A stretch of DNA of 64,000 nt from Granulosicoccus antarcticus IMCC3135 (GTDB taxonomy: Bacteria > Pseudomonadota > Gammaproteobacteria > Granulosicoccales > Granulosicoccaceae): the NCBI RefSeq assembly GCF_002215215.1, contig NZ_CP018632.1:6258501-6322500 (forward strand). Direction: 5' to 3'. This document shows positions 17,907 through 27,545 of this stretch, piece after piece; positions within the stretch are counted from its first letter, which is position 1; each line of letters starts with the position of its first letter. The notes under the pieces are model-generated. The model was not told the origin of the DNA. It saw nothing but the letters and a program-made list of their open reading frames with translations, and searched no databases. Made by a program: the position numbers and the translations under genes.

Positions 17907-18784
17907 TAGGTGGCTTGCTGACTTTGCTTCTGACCTGGGGCCTGGCTTATGTCGTATCAACCTTCGGTACACGCCTGCTGGCTCGATGGCAGAAGAGAGA
18001 CTCGGTCAAAGAACTGATCGTACGCCTACTGAGTATCATCACTTGGGTTTTCGGCCTGCTTCTGACCGCCATCATTCTGTTCCCCGGCCTGACACCTGCC
18101 AAGGCGCTGGGTGGACTGGGACTCGTATCCATCGCCGTGGGTCTGGCCTTCAAGGATATCTTCGAGAACTTCTTTGCCGGTATTCTGATCCTCTGGCGTT
18201 TTCCTTTCGAACGAGGCGACTACATCGAGTGCGAGGGGCTCGTTGGCAAGGTGGAACGCGTCATGGTTCGCATGAGCTATATCAGAGAAACCAATGGCGA
18301 ACTGACCGTTGTGCCCAACTCTTTCCTGTTCAAGAACCCTGTCACCGTGCTGACCAACAAAGCCAGCAGGCGGGTAATGATCACCACTGGCGTTGCCTAC
18401 GATGTGGATATCAAAGAGGCCGTTCAAGTGATTGAGACGGCAGTGAAAAGTTGTCACACACTAACCGATGACAAGCCGGTGCAGGTATTTCCGAAGGCCT
18501 TTGGCAGCAGCAGTATTGATATTGAAATCGCCTGGTGGACAGAATCCACCCCACTCGGTGTACGTCGCTCAACAGGCGAAGTCATTACCGCACTCAAGGC
18601 AGCCCTGGACAAGGCCGGTATCGAAATCCCTTTCCCCTACCGTACGTTGACGTTCAAGGAAGCTCTGCCTTTGAAGCAAATCGACTCATGAGAAGGCAGC
18701 CCCAAGCGCGCAATTCCAAAATAGCAGTCGTGTCCCAAAGGGGCCTGAAAAACTGTCTATTTCACACGCCTCTGGCAAGAAGGC

Positions 18785-21700
18785 TCACACAACTTTCGAT
18801 GGATTTTTCAGGAACAAACGCAAGCGTTCAATCTCCACCGGTTTGGTCAGATGATGATCAAACAACTCTTTGCAACTCTCCTCCAGCTCACTGCTGCCGG
18901 TCAGTGCCACAAACACGCAGTCACTCAGTACTGGCAATTTTTGCATCCGTGCCACCAGAGTGTAACCATCCTCATCGGGCAAACCGATATCAGCCAATAC
19001 CACGGTAGGTTGCAATGACTCAAGTGTCGCCATCGCCTGAGCGGCACTGTGGGCCAGATGCACCGTATGACCCGAACGCTCCAGCAATCGCTTCAGGACC
19101 CGTGCTGACTCCTCATGATCTTCCACCAGCAGAATACGCTGGCTGAGCTGGGTTGCCTGTCTGGCCAGATTTTCCTTGTTTCCTACATGACGGGCCAACG
19201 CTTCGAGTAATAAATGCCTGTCAATGGGCTTGGTCAGATAATCAGTGCAGCCCGCTGCCAGACATCGTTCGCGCTCCCCTTTCATGGCATTGGCCGTCAG
19301 CGCAATGATCGGCTCGTCAAAGCCTTGCTCGCGCAACGTCGTTGCCGCCTCATAGCCGTTGATTTCAGGCATCTGCATATCCAGTACGATCGCCTGAAAA
19401 CCCGAACTCGCCATTTTGGCCTTGCTGACCTTTCTGAGCGCCTCTGCTGCACCAGACGCTGTGCTGACCTTGGCACCCGCATCTTCCAGAATATGTTGAA
19501 CGACGTGCAGCACATCACGACGATCGTCAACAGCCAGCAATCGATACGGTATTCTGGGGGACTGCAGCGGCTCGCTGGGCTCGAGGGTCTGCCGCATTTG
19601 TGGCGTGACCAGTACCGATTTCCCCGACTCTTCTGCTGGCAACTTCAGGGTCAATGTACTGCCTTTGCCCAGTTCGCTCTTGATTGATATCTCACCGTCC
19701 ATACCAGAGGCGAGCCGCTGACTGATTGCAAGCCCAAGGCCGCTGCCACCGAAGCGCCTGGATATGGAAGAATCCGCCTGCCGGAATGCGACAAACACAT
19801 CTGCTTGCTGCTCTTCAGACATGCCGATCCCGGTGTCAATGATATGAAAGAAGACACAGGGGTCCGGGGTTTCCTGATATTCGACACGCAGAGTGACACT
19901 GCCTTGCTCAGTAAACTTGACAGCATTACCCGTCAGATTAACCAGTATCTGGCGTAGCCGTGTTGGATCTGTTTCCAGCGTTACGGGAAGCTTGCCAACG
20001 TAATCAACTCCCAGTGTCAACTGCTTGCGATCAGCCTGCATCTTCATCATGTCCAGTGTCTGTTCGATAATGTCCACTGGCGAGACATGCACTCGCTCAA
20101 GCTCCAGCTTGCCGGATTCTATTTTGGATAGATCAAGTATGTCGTTGATGAGACTGATCAGGAATCGACCATTTCGCTTGATCGTCCTGACACTCTGAAG
20201 ATTGTCAGGATCAGTCAAATGACTTTCCAGCAGGTCGGCATAGCCCAGAATTGCCGTCATCGGCGTCCGGATTTCATGGCTCATATTGGCCAAAAATTCG
20301 CTCTTGAAGCGATTGGCATTCTCAGCCTGCTCACGCGCATCCTCAGCCTGCAACTTCAAAACCTTGAGACGCTCTTCGGACTGATGTTTCTCGGTGACCT
20401 CTTCGGCAACAATATTGATGCCTGTAACCTCATCATTCTGACCCCGTACCGGAATCCAGCTCTCGACCCAATGTCGCATGACACCCGGGTAGGCAGGGGT
20501 CGTTCCGCTGAGTGGAATATTTCTGACAATCTCACCAGACTCAAGAACACTTCGTAACAAGGGTATTGCCTCTTCTGCAATATCCGGTAACAACTCCCCC
20601 AAACTCTTGCCGATATGATCCTCAGCGGGTATGCCGTTGATTTCAGCCAGGTGTTTATTGATTCGAGTCCAGCGCAAATTCCTGTCAAGCACGCATAAAC
20701 CAATGGGGGCACTGTTGTAGATGTCTTCTATTTCCTGCAACAGGGAACGACTTTTTAGTTCTGCCAACTCCAGTGCCACCTCCATCTGCCGGCGATGCGT
20801 TACATCGATGGCCGAAGGAATCAGGTGTGTCACTGTTCCATCCGGGTTACACATGGGCTGGATCTGAAAATCAACGGTGGCTTTCTGGTTCCCCTTCAGG
20901 TTGATTTGCACATCAAAACGCGAGCCTTCACCATTGGCCGCCCGCGAAATGGCACCATCCAGCAAGCGTTGAGATTCGGGTAAACCGACCCACCAGGGAG
21001 TTTCTCTGAAGTCTCTTCCGTACACATCCACTTCGCTGACGCCCGCACCATTCAATGCCGATTCGTTAGCCTGCAACAGAGTGCCATCGGTGGTGCAAAC
21101 ACCCACAAAGCTGTGCAGACTGTTGATGACCTTGTGTGTGAACTGCTCAGCCATCATGGCATCTGTGATATCAGTGAAGGTCACCACCATCCCGCCAGGA
21201 CGCTTATCAGATCGGCGGTATGGCAGTACTTGTCGCAGAAAGCAACGCCCATTGTGCGTCTGTACTTGCACCTGCACATTCACCCTACTATCGTTGAGTT
21301 CCGATAACGAGGGTAATACTGGCATGTGATCAACACGATGCGAGATATCCAGAATCGAACGATTGATATCCTCGTCAACCAGATTATAGATATCGCACAC
21401 GGCCGGAGTAAAGCGCAAAACGCGGTGTTCATCGTCCAGGAACAGCGTGGCCGCCTGACTGCCGACCAACAGGTTTTCCAGGTCATCATTCGCACGGCGC
21501 AAAGCACTATCACTGAGCTCAAGCTGCTGTTTCGAAGTATCCAGTTCCTCTACGGTCCCCGCCAGATCAGCCTGTGCAAGCCGGAGTTCATGCTCCAGCG
21601 GCAAACCTCCTATTGGCGCTTGCCGGGACGGCTTATCGGAGCCGCTTTGCAAAGCAGGCGAATGCTTGCCGATTCCGGTGTGCAATTCAGCCAAATCATT

Positions 21701-22078
21701 GTCGAGCAATGCGGCGGATTCCTGAACTATCACCATAAACAACCCACCTTCACAACCCGCGGCAGATAGAGGTTGCACCGTCAGGGTGACAGGCTTCGAA
21801 TCGCCATTGATCCGCAAAACAAAGTGATCACGAGTTTCTTGCTGCTGCGTGCGAGCCTGCACAAGCAAACGTTGCAAACCTGAGCGCAGAAAATCCTGTA
21901 CCTGCTGAAGGATATCGCCCTCTGAGCAGGCGAGCTGTGAATTCAAAAAACCGGAGGTATCAGCGGATTTTTCCAGAATCTGAAAATCGTCGTCGACGAT
22001 AGCCCACTGTGGCGTGAATTTCTCCAGGAGAACTCGTTGCGCAATGGCATTCAGCTCTCTTGACATCAATGCACTCAT
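18785..22078 (-). CDS. hybrid sensor histidine kinase with PAS domains and two receivers
   Basis: 1,097 residues, no clear membrane segment. Order: N-terminal PAS-like region (about 1-120), coiled coil (about 160-205), PAS with [23 protein letters not shown] (about 205-320) of the kind found in CheB-CheR fusion proteins, PAS 2 (325-440), PAS 3 (445-575), HisKA with His near 600 ([14 protein letters not shown]), HATPase ([24 protein letters not shown]), receiver 1 (Asp in [12 protein letters not shown] near 898) and receiver 2 (Asp in [13 protein letters not shown] near 1031). It lacks a DNA-binding output, so the final step must go through another protein. The signal is unknown. ATG 22078 and the ATG at residue 5 are alternative starts. 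Confidence 0.92.
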   Translation of the reverse strand: MSALMSRELNAIAQRVLLEKFTPQWAIVDDDFQILEKSADTSGFLNSQLACSEGDILQQVQDFLRSGLQRLLVQARTQQQETRDHFVLRINGDSKPVTLTVQPLSAAGCEGGLFMVIVQESAALLDNDLAELHTGIGKHSPALQSGSDKPSRQAPIGGLPLEHELRLAQADLAGTVEELDTSKQQLELSDSALRRANDDLENLLVGSQAATLFLDDEHRVLRFTPAVCDIYNLVDEDINRSILDISHRVDHMPVLPSLSELNDSRVNVQVQVQTHNGRCFLRQVLPYRRSDKRPGGMVVTFTDITDAMMAEQFTHKVINSLHSFVGVCTTDGTLLQANESALNGAGVSEVDVYGRDFRETPWWVGLPESQRLLDGAISRAANGEGSRFDVQINLKGNQKATVDFQIQPMCNPDGTVTHLIPSAIDVTHRRQMEVALELAELKSRSLLQEIEDIYNSAPIGLCVLDRNLRWTRINKHLAEINGIPAEDHIGKSLGELLPDIAEEAIPLLRSVLESGEIVRNIPLSGTTPAYPGVMRHWVESWIPVRGQNDEVTGINIVAEEVTEKHQSEERLKVLKLQAEDAREQAENANRFKSEFLANMSHEIRTPMTAILGYADLLESHLTDPDNLQSVRTIKRNGRFLISLINDILDLSKIESGKLELERVHVSPVDIIEQTLDMMKMQADRKQLTLGVDYVGKLPVTLETDPTRLRQILVNLTGNAVKFTEQGSVTLRVEYQETPDPCVFFHIIDTGIGMSEEQQADVFVAFRQADSSISRRFGGSGLGLAISQRLASGMDGEISIKSELGKGSTLTLKLPAEESGKSVLVTPQMRQTLEPSEPLQSPRIPYRLLAVDDRRDVLHVVQHILEDAGAKVSTASGAAEALRKVSKAKMASSGFQAIVLDMQMPEINGYEAATTLREQGFDEPIIALTANAMKGERERCLAAGCTDYLTKPIDRHLLLEALARHVGNKENLARQATQLSQRILLVEDHEESARVLKRLLERSGHTVHLAHSAAQAMATLESLQPTVVLADIGLPDEDGYTLVARMQKLPVLSDCVFVALTGSSELEESCKELFDHHLTKPVEIERLRLFLKNPSKVV

Positions 22079-22475
22079 GCAACCATTGCCTGATCAACGA
22101 CAGGAACGCCACAGGCGATTGCGGCGTAGTGTGTGGCCTTGAACCATTCTGAACTGTAGCTATTCATGATCTCGAAAAATTTTCAGGCCACGTCGTGATT
22201 ATCAAACGAGCGATGTGCAGACGCGAATCCTACTACTCTACCTCAGAGGTAGAACGGCGCGCCCCAGATTGCAAAACTTACCCCGGCAACCGGCTTTGTC
22301 CGACTCAGGCGTTCAGTTTGTCCCGGCAAACTGCAAGTGCACAACGCTTGAGACAGTCCCTGCACTGAAGAAATTACCAGACAGCAGAGCACAGAGGCGG
22401 CAGTCGATACACTGCAGGCGTTGTAAAAGTCTGCCTCAGTAGGCATGGCAATCAGCCAACCACGGAGAATGTCAG
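22079..22475. other. intergenic region with a 17-bp palindrome
   Basis: 397 bases between the divergent hybrid kinase and the proline-rich gene. At 22237-22253, TCTACCTC and GAGGTAGA flank a single central A, a perfect inverted repeat suited to a dimeric regulator. No other structure or convincing gene was seen. Confidence 0.4.
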
Positions 22476-22718
22476 ATGCAAAACCCATCAAACGTAGCTA
22501 TTCACACTCACCGCAATCCGGCCCCCATTCCCCCCGACGATCCACCGGCAAAGCCGCCGGAGATTGACCCCGAAAGACCAGTGCCAGTGCCGCCAGACCA
22601 GCCACCACCGTCACCTCCGCCCAACCAGCCTACGCCCCCTATACAGGACCCGCCAGTGACTAACCCACCGCCGGTCATTGATCCGCGTCCTGAGCTGCCA
22701 GACCACATCATCACCTGA
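22476..22718 (+). CDS. small proline-rich protein
   Basis: 80 residues, about 40% proline, with acidic residues spaced between (PPDDPPAKPPEIDPERP). The ATG has GGAG eight bases upstream. The composition predicts an extended, disordered, acidic chain with no signal peptide or membrane segment. Similar tiny proline-rich proteins occur in many proteobacteria without known function. The opposite strand is also open over this stretch (a glycine-rich frame), but it lacks a ribosome site, so I prefer this strand. Confidence 0.5.
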   Translation: MQNPSNVAIHTHRNPAPIPPDDPPAKPPEIDPERPVPVPPDQPPPSPPPNQPTPPIQDPPVTNPPPVIDPRPELPDHIIT

Positions 22719-22755
22719 GCATCTTTGCCTCAGCTGACTCACGGTGTTGAGCTTG

Positions 22756-23739
22756 TTACAGCTGGGGCAGTTCCACACCCTCAAATAATTTCTGCCGCTC
22801 GCGCACGCTGTGGGCATTAAGAGCGGCATCAACTCGCTCAGTCGTCAGGTGGGGTGCGAACTGCTCGATAAAGTCATACATGAAGGGTCGCAGCTCACGA
22901 TGCTGTCGCATGCCGATATGCGTGGTGCTGCGATCAAACAGATGACCCGCATCCAGTAGCTTGAGATCGGCATCCAGTTTTTGCTCATAGGCCATTCGGG
23001 CGATGATGCCGACGCCTAATCCTGACCTTACGTAGGTCTTGATGACATCGGTATCAGCGGCTGTCAGGACAACATTGGGCTCCAGACCGCGCGCACGAAA
23101 TGCCTTATCCAGCTGTGATTGACCAGTAAACCCGAATACATAGGTAATCAGTGGAAAACTGGCCAGCGCTTCCAGAGTCAGACTGCCTAACTGCGATAAT
23201 TTGAACAGGGCATGCTCTGGCTTGACCACCACTGCCCGACTCCAGTAAGAGCAAGGCAGCATCACCAGATTGTCGTAATAGTGCTGCCCTTCCGTTGCGA
23301 TAACGAAATCAACTTCTCCGCTTTCTACCATCGTCGCCATCTGCCTGGGAGTTCCCTGATGCAGATGAATATTGACTCTGGGATAGCGATCCCCGAAAGA
23401 CTGGATAATGGCAGGCAGAACGTAGCGCGCCTGAGTATGAGTGGTCGCCAGTCGCAGCTCTCCGCTATTGGGGTCGGCATGCTGCCGGCCCAGATTGCGG
23501 ATATCGTCAGTTCCGGCAAGAATACGCTCAGCCACTGGAATGATGTCCTTACCCGCGGGAGTGATGGCAATGATCTGCCGACCGCTGCGCTCGAACAACT
23601 GCACGCCAACTTCATCTTCCAGCTGTTTGATCTGCTTGCTGACACCAGGTTGAGAGGTATGCAGCGACGCAGCCGTCTCGGAGACATTCAGATTGTTGCG
23701 CACCATCGCCACGATGCACCGCAATTGCTGCAGCTTCAC
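22756..23739 (-). CDS. cysB: LysR-family regulator CysB
   Basis: 327 residues, GTG start. Winged helix-turn-helix at about 1-60 with the CysB hallmark SQPGVSKQIKQLEDEVGVQLFER, then the two-lobed effector domain with THTQARYVLP (the sulfate/N-acetylserine binding stretch) and TADTDVIKTYVRSGLGVGIIA. CysB activates sulfur-assimilation genes in response to N-acetylserine. The GTG overlaps the stop of a 38-codon upstream frame by four bases (GTGA), so its translation is probably coupled to that remnant. Confidence 0.93.
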   Translation of the reverse strand: MKLQQLRCIVAMVRNNLNVSETAASLHTSQPGVSKQIKQLEDEVGVQLFERSGRQIIAITPAGKDIIPVAERILAGTDDIRNLGRQHADPNSGELRLATTHTQARYVLPAIIQSFGDRYPRVNIHLHQGTPRQMATMVESGEVDFVIATEGQHYYDNLVMLPCSYWSRAVVVKPEHALFKLSQLGSLTLEALASFPLITYVFGFTGQSQLDKAFRARGLEPNVVLTAADTDVIKTYVRSGLGVGIIARMAYEQKLDADLKLLDAGHLFDRSTTHIGMRQHRELRPFMYDFIEQFAPHLTTERVDAALNAHSVRERQKLFEGVELPQL

Positions 23740-23852
23740 GCCTGTGGATTCAATTCAGTATCCAGGCCGAGCCGCTCATGCATCATCTCGAATACCTGGA
23801 ACAGACCGACCGGGGCTGCTCCAATGATTACCACATCTGTCTGGATACTCAT
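23736..23852 (-). pseudogene. N-terminal remnant of a TrxR-like ferredoxin-NADP reductase, coupled to cysB
   Basis: A 38-codon frame, ATG 23852 to TGA 23736. Its first 22 residues (MSIQTDVVIIGAAPVGLFQ then VFE) match the start of thioredoxin-reductase-like ferredoxin-NADP reductases, whose FAD-binding loop is normally GAGPVG; here it is GAAPVG. The other 300 or so residues are missing. The last 16 codons (MMHERLGLDTELNPQA) could be the enzyme's C-terminus joined by internal deletion, but that is a guess. The TGA overlaps the cysB GTG by four bases, so the fragment may persist as a translated leader for cysB. Confidence 0.6.
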
Positions 23853-23881
23853 GGTCTGACTCCTGCGCGTGATTAAGGGTT

Positions 23882-24523
23882 TTACTGCACGAAGTAACGA
23901 AAACCCAGACCAAAGGTGACTTCATCGATGAGGTCTACACCAACGTAAGCTTCACCGGCGGCGATCGGCAGAACCAGACCGCCACCGATACCGATCTCAT
24001 TGCTCGAATCACTGCTGCCGCTTTTCACTCTCAGGAGGTGATAGCCGAAGTTTGCGTACCATCCAAGACCACTGTCTGCCAGAGGATTCTTGCCACTCAG
24101 CAAAGCCTCCAGCGACAGACCTGACAGGTCGGTATCGGTTCCACCCACACTGTACTCGCCCGTGTGATAACTGGCCTTCGCAGCGATATCCAGTTTGTCA
24201 CTGATTCGCTGCCTGGACAGGAAATAGAGAAGACCCAACCCGACAGGATTGCCATCACGATTGCCAAACTCGCTCACGCCGATATCGCCAATAAGTACGA
24301 CTTCAGGAGAGAGACGAAAATTGACGCGCGCGCCGATATTCTGAAAATCATTGTCAGCCAGATCACCAGTCATGAAACCCAGCTCGACAGTCAGATCCGA
24401 CATATTGGCCGGACTTGCCGAGCGACCACTGGGCAGCCCCATGAACTCGGCCTGCACATTACTCACCATGAGTGATGCTGCAAAAACCAGTGTCAAAAGT
24501 GATTGGGTTTTAAATGAAATCAT
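23882..24523 (-). CDS. YfaZ-like outer-membrane beta-barrel protein
   Basis: 213 residues with a Sec signal peptide (cleavage after SNVQA) and alternating beta strands ending in aromatic FGLGFRYFVQ, close to the C-terminal Phe signature for BAM insertion. The stretch VELGFMTGDLADNDFQNIGARVNFRL fits the YfaZ family. It is likely an eight-stranded small barrel of unknown function. It lies between cysB and prfC on the same strand, with short gaps of 30 and 53 bases or so. Confidence 0.72.
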   Translation of the reverse strand: MISFKTQSLLTLVFAASLMVSNVQAEFMGLPSGRSASPANMSDLTVELGFMTGDLADNDFQNIGARVNFRLSPEVVLIGDIGVSEFGNRDGNPVGLGLLYFLSRQRISDKLDIAAKASYHTGEYSVGGTDTDLSGLSLEALLSGKNPLADSGLGWYANFGYHLLRVKSGSSDSSNEIGIGGGLVLPIAAGEAYVGVDLIDEVTFGLGFRYFVQ

Positions 24524-24576
24524 TGAGCAATTACCGAAATATCCTGACTATTGAAATTATTTGAAAATCGAAAAAA

Positions 24577-26172
24577 TTAATTGAACACCTGTTCACGCGT
24601 CGCCAGAAACTCGACATTCGGCCAGCGCTCCTGAGACATCTGCAGGTTCACCCGCGTAGGCGCCAGATAGACCAGTTCGCCGGAGTGATCGATGGACAGG
24701 TTCATATCCAGCTTGCGAGTGAAATCGGACAACATCTTTTCATCCTCACATCGTATCCAGCGCGCCTGCTGCACACCTACCGTCTCAAACTGACACTCCA
24801 CCTTGTACTCATCCCGCAGACGCTGAGCAACTACCTCGAACTGCAGCACACCGACAGCCCCCAGAATCAGATCATTGCTTACCATTGGCTTGAATAACTG
24901 TGTGGCACCCTCTTCGCATAACTGACTAAGCCCTTTCTGCAAGGCCTTCATCTTCAGTGGGTCCTTCAGCACTGCACGCCGGAACAGCTCGGGAGCAAAA
25001 TTGGGAATACCTGTAAATGCCAGATCTTCACCTTCTGTAAAGGTATCTCCGATACGGATGGTGCCGTGATTGTGCAGACCGATGATGTCACCGCTGAATG
25101 CCTCCTCAACATGCCCACGATCGGCCGCCATGAAAGTCAGTGCGTCATTGAGGCGTACTTCCTTGCCCAGACGTACATGCTTCACCTTCATGCCCTTGGA
25201 GAATGTGCCGGAACAGATGCGGACAAAGGCCACTCGATCGCGATGCTGGGGATCCATGTTTGCCTGAATCTTGAACGCAAATCCGGTGAATTTCTCTTCG
25301 CTTGGCTTGACCTCGCGAGTCACCGTGTTGCGCTCTTGTGGACCCGGGGCATACTTGACAAAATCGTCCAGCAATTCTGCAACACCAAAATTATTGATGG
25401 CAGAGCCGAAATACACTGGCGTAAGATCGCCAGCCCGATAGGCATCAAGATCAAATTCGTTGCAGGCACCCTGAACCAGCTCAACCTCTTCACGCAGTTC
25501 TCTGGCCATATCCCCAAGCAGTTCATCCAACTTCGGATTGTCCAGACCTTCCACCACTTCTCCGGTCTGTACTTTGCCGCCATGAGTCGAGGAATAGAAA
25601 TGGACCTTGCCGGTATGCAGGTGATAGACGCCCTTGAACCGCTTGCCCATGCCGATAGGCCAGGTAATTGGCGCACAGCGGATTTTGAGCATGCTCTCGA
25701 CTTCGTCCATCAGATCAATGGGGTCGCGCCCCTCTCGATCCATCTTGTTGATGAACGTCATGACGGGCGTTGTACGCAGCCGGCAGACATCCATCAGCTT
25801 TTCAGTACGTCCCTCAACCCCTTTGGCCACATCGATGACCATGAGTGCAGAATCCACAGCCGTCAGCGTTCGATAGGTATCTTCCGAGAAGTCTTCGTGC
25901 CCCGGAGTATCCAGCAGATTGACAATATGATCGCGATAGGGGAACTGCATCACCGAAGAGGTCACGGAAATACCGCGCTCTTTTTCCATTGCCATCCAGT
26001 CCGAGGTGGCATGTCGCGCAGCTTTACGCCCCTTGACGGTTCCGGCCAGCTGAATGGCACCACCGAACAACAGCAGCTTTTCTGTAAGCGTGGTCTTGCC
26101 GGCGTCAGGATGCGAGATGATCGCAAACGTTCGTCGCCGGTTGATTTCCTTAGTCAATCTGGCATCAGCCAT
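24577..26172 (-). CDS. prfC: peptide chain release factor 3
   Basis: 531 residues, normal length (E. coli 529). A translational GTPase that removes RF1/RF2 from the ribosome after peptide release. G1 [15 protein letters not shown], the switch region with [23 protein letters not shown]3 [14 protein letters not shown] and G4 NKMDREGRD are all present, followed by the EF-Tu-like domain 2 and the RF3 C-terminal domain. ATG start about 40 bases after rimI ends. Confidence 0.96.
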   Translation of the reverse strand: MADARLTKEINRRRTFAIISHPDAGKTTLTEKLLLFGGAIQLAGTVKGRKAARHATSDWMAMEKERGISVTSSVMQFPYRDHIVNLLDTPGHEDFSEDTYRTLTAVDSALMVIDVAKGVEGRTEKLMDVCRLRTTPVMTFINKMDREGRDPIDLMDEVESMLKIRCAPITWPIGMGKRFKGVYHLHTGKVHFYSSTHGGKVQTGEVVEGLDNPKLDELLGDMARELREEVELVQGACNEFDLDAYRAGDLTPVYFGSAINNFGVAELLDDFVKYAPGPQERNTVTREVKPSEEKFTGFAFKIQANMDPQHRDRVAFVRICSGTFSKGMKVKHVRLGKEVRLNDALTFMAADRGHVEEAFSGDIIGLHNHGTIRIGDTFTEGEDLAFTGIPNFAPELFRRAVLKDPLKMKALQKGLSQLCEEGATQLFKPMVSNDLILGAVGVLQFEVVAQRLRDEYKVECQFETVGVQQARWIRCEDEKMLSDFTRKLDMNLSIDHSGELVYLAPTRVNLQMSQERWPNVEFLATREQVFN

Positions 26173-26219
26173 GGGAGATTACTACCTCAAATAGCCGCGC
26201 AGTATACCGCGCCGCTCGC

Positions 26220-26711
26220 CTAGCTTGAAAACTGATCCTCGGCACCGGGCAGATTTCTGGCCATAACCAGCGCATCTTCACGTCCATCGCGCGTGTTGTA
26301 GTAGTTCTTTCGTAACCCTATCTCATTGAACCCGGAACGCTGATAAAGCTCAACGGCTCTGGTATTGGAGGGGCGCACCTCCAGAAACATGATGTGTGCA
26401 CGCTTGGCGATTGACTGACTGGCCAGATACTCAAGCAAGATGGGCGCATAACCCTGTCGCTGCCAGGGCTTGTCGATACACAGATTGAGAACATGTGCCT
26501 CATCGGCACCGATCTGCAGAATACCGTAACCGATAATCTTGTCGTCAATCATCATCAGTGGACAGATATAGCCAGCCTTCAGACAATCGCGAAAGATGCC
26601 ATCGGTCCATGCATATTCGTAGTTCCGACGATCCATGATGCCGATATTGGCGACATGATCGGGACGCATAGGGGCAAAGACAGGTACAGCCGCAGATAGA
26701 CTGGCACTCAC
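26220..26711 (-). CDS. rimI: ribosomal protein S18 alanine N-acetyltransferase
   Basis: 163 residues from a GTG at 26711 that overlaps the upstream gene's stop by four bases (GTGA), with GGAG about ten bases upstream; a longer frame to 26819 exists but would overlap the neighbour by 112 bases. GNAT fold: the acetyl-CoA loop appears as LCIDKPWQRQGYAPILLEYL, then FLEVRPSNTRAVELYQRSGFNEIGLRKNYY, the RimI signature, and DALVMARNL at the end. It acetylates the N-terminus of S18. Confidence 0.92.
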   Translation of the reverse strand: MSASLSAAVPVFAPMRPDHVANIGIMDRRNYEYAWTDGIFRDCLKAGYICPLMMIDDKIIGYGILQIGADEAHVLNLCIDKPWQRQGYAPILLEYLASQSIAKRAHIMFLEVRPSNTRAVELYQRSGFNEIGLRKNYYNTRDGREDALVMARNLPGAEDQFSS

Positions 26712-27517
26712 AGGGAAATATCTCCGCTCAATTCCGCGCTTAATAACTTCAATATCTGCCATGACTGCCGTTTCAACAACGGTTGCTCCAGCAGGTGTCG
26801 TGGGTGGGCAATGCGCCATATCGGCAGTTGCCGCCCCGGCTCTGGCAAACGTGCACGGTGTGGCTCAGCAGCGATATCACTTGCATCAAATGGCCAGGTT
26901 TCCATCAGTACCAGCACAGCACGCGTCTGCGGTGTGACAGCGGCCCCTGCCACACTCATATCGGGTGTCGCCAGGGGTTCGGCTGACATGATGCACTGAC
27001 GAGTGTCTCTGCCACTGAGTTTGATGGAGCGCAACATCAGATCGAACAATCGTGCTGCATCGCCTTCCAGCGCTGCGGTTACCGGGCCGGTGTCTGCTTG
27101 CTGGACAATGATGAGCAATGAGGCTTCTGCTGCGCCCAGCACCGGAAACACCGAACCTCGATGATGAATCGGTGCCAATGCCCCGGACAAGGCCCACGCC
27201 CCCAACTCGGCAATGGACGCGGGAGGCTGCACAGTAAAGGCCTGCTGCACCGAAACCGGAACCGCAGGCACTACCAAAGGTACCCGCACTTCAGCTACTT
27301 CAGCTACTTCAGCTACTTCAGCTACTTCAGCTACTTCAGCTACTTCAGCTACTTCAGCTACTTCAGCTACTTCAGCTACTTCAGCTACTTCAGCTACTTC
27401 AGCTACTTCAGCTACTTCAGCTACTTCAATCGCTTCAGGTGCGACGGCGAACCGTGACACCCAGGGCACAACCCCCATGGTTTTCAGACATTGTTGCTGT
27501 CGAGCCGAGAATCGCAT
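26708..27517 (-). CDS. HolD-like (DNA polymerase III psi) / UDG-fold protein with VAE tandem repeat
   Basis: 269 residues from ATG 27517. The N-terminus RFSARQQQCLKTMGVVPWVSR resembles the clamp-loader psi subunit tail that binds chi. The C-terminal half (about 125-265) has uracil-DNA-glycosylase-family features, LEGDAARLFDLMLRSIKLS and IAHPRHLLEQPLLKRQSW, without the usual catalytic GEAPG loop. Between the two, 15 perfect copies of a 9-base unit encode Val-Ala-Glu repeats. Position just before rimI with a four-base overlap is typical for psi-like genes. The best guess is a divergent psi subunit; an inactive UDG-like protein is the alternative. Confidence 0.6.
   Translation of the reverse strand: MRFSARQQQCLKTMGVVPWVSRFAVAPEAIEVAEVAEVAEVAEVAEVAEVAEVAEVAEVAEVAEVAEVAEVAEVAEVRVPLVVPAVPVSVQQAFTVQPPASIAELGAWALSGALAPIHHRGSVFPVLGAAEASLLIIVQQADTGPVTAALEGDAARLFDLMLRSIKLSGRDTRQCIMSAEPLATPDMSVAGAAVTPQTRAVLVLMETWPFDASDIAAEPHRARLPEPGRQLPIWRIAHPRHLLEQPLLKRQSWQILKLLSAELSGDISL
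27288..27422 (-). repeat. 9-bp minisatellite, 15 perfect copies, inside the holD-like gene
   Basis: The + strand reads ACTTCAGCT fifteen times without change (135 bases), followed by one diverged copy. Read on the minus strand, this gives Val-Ala-Glu units. Perfect identity shows recent expansion or active slippage. Because the unit is a multiple of three, length change alters the linker length without shifting the frame. Confidence 0.95.
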
Positions 27518-27545
27518 CAGGGTACCTGCTGGTAGCGCATCGTGT

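Larger units (their letters stand above)
16917..18691 (+). pseudogene. MscS-family mechanosensitive channel gene split by an IS
   Basis: Exons are bases 16917-17042 and 17909-18691. Removing the 864-bp IS and one copy of the TA duplication joins CTA (codon 42) directly to GGT and restores one 302-residue frame. It starts MENDEAVNNLDAIDSI and runs through three membrane segments into the MscS core: GLGLVSIAVGLAFKDIFENF (pore helix TM3), then VEGIVGKVE-like ECEGLVGKVERV and VVPNSFLF of the beta domain. As it stands, the N-terminal frame stops inside the left IS end after 47 residues. The C-terminal 258 codons stay open from a TTG at 17915 but lack the start and the first membrane segment. Loss of function is expected unless the IS supplies transcription and translation. 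No other decay is visible, so the insertion looks recent. Confidence 0.88.

Noticed and set aside
17893-18435. 180-codon frame overlapping the mscS remnant
   Set aside because: It is out of frame with the conserved channel sequence and is a shadow.
22508-22714. Glycine-rich minus-strand frame opposite the proline-rich gene
   Set aside because: No ribosome site; composition is the complement of proline codons.
25066-26223. 385-codon + strand frame over prfC
   Set aside because: No recognisable domains; prfC on the other strand is fully conserved.
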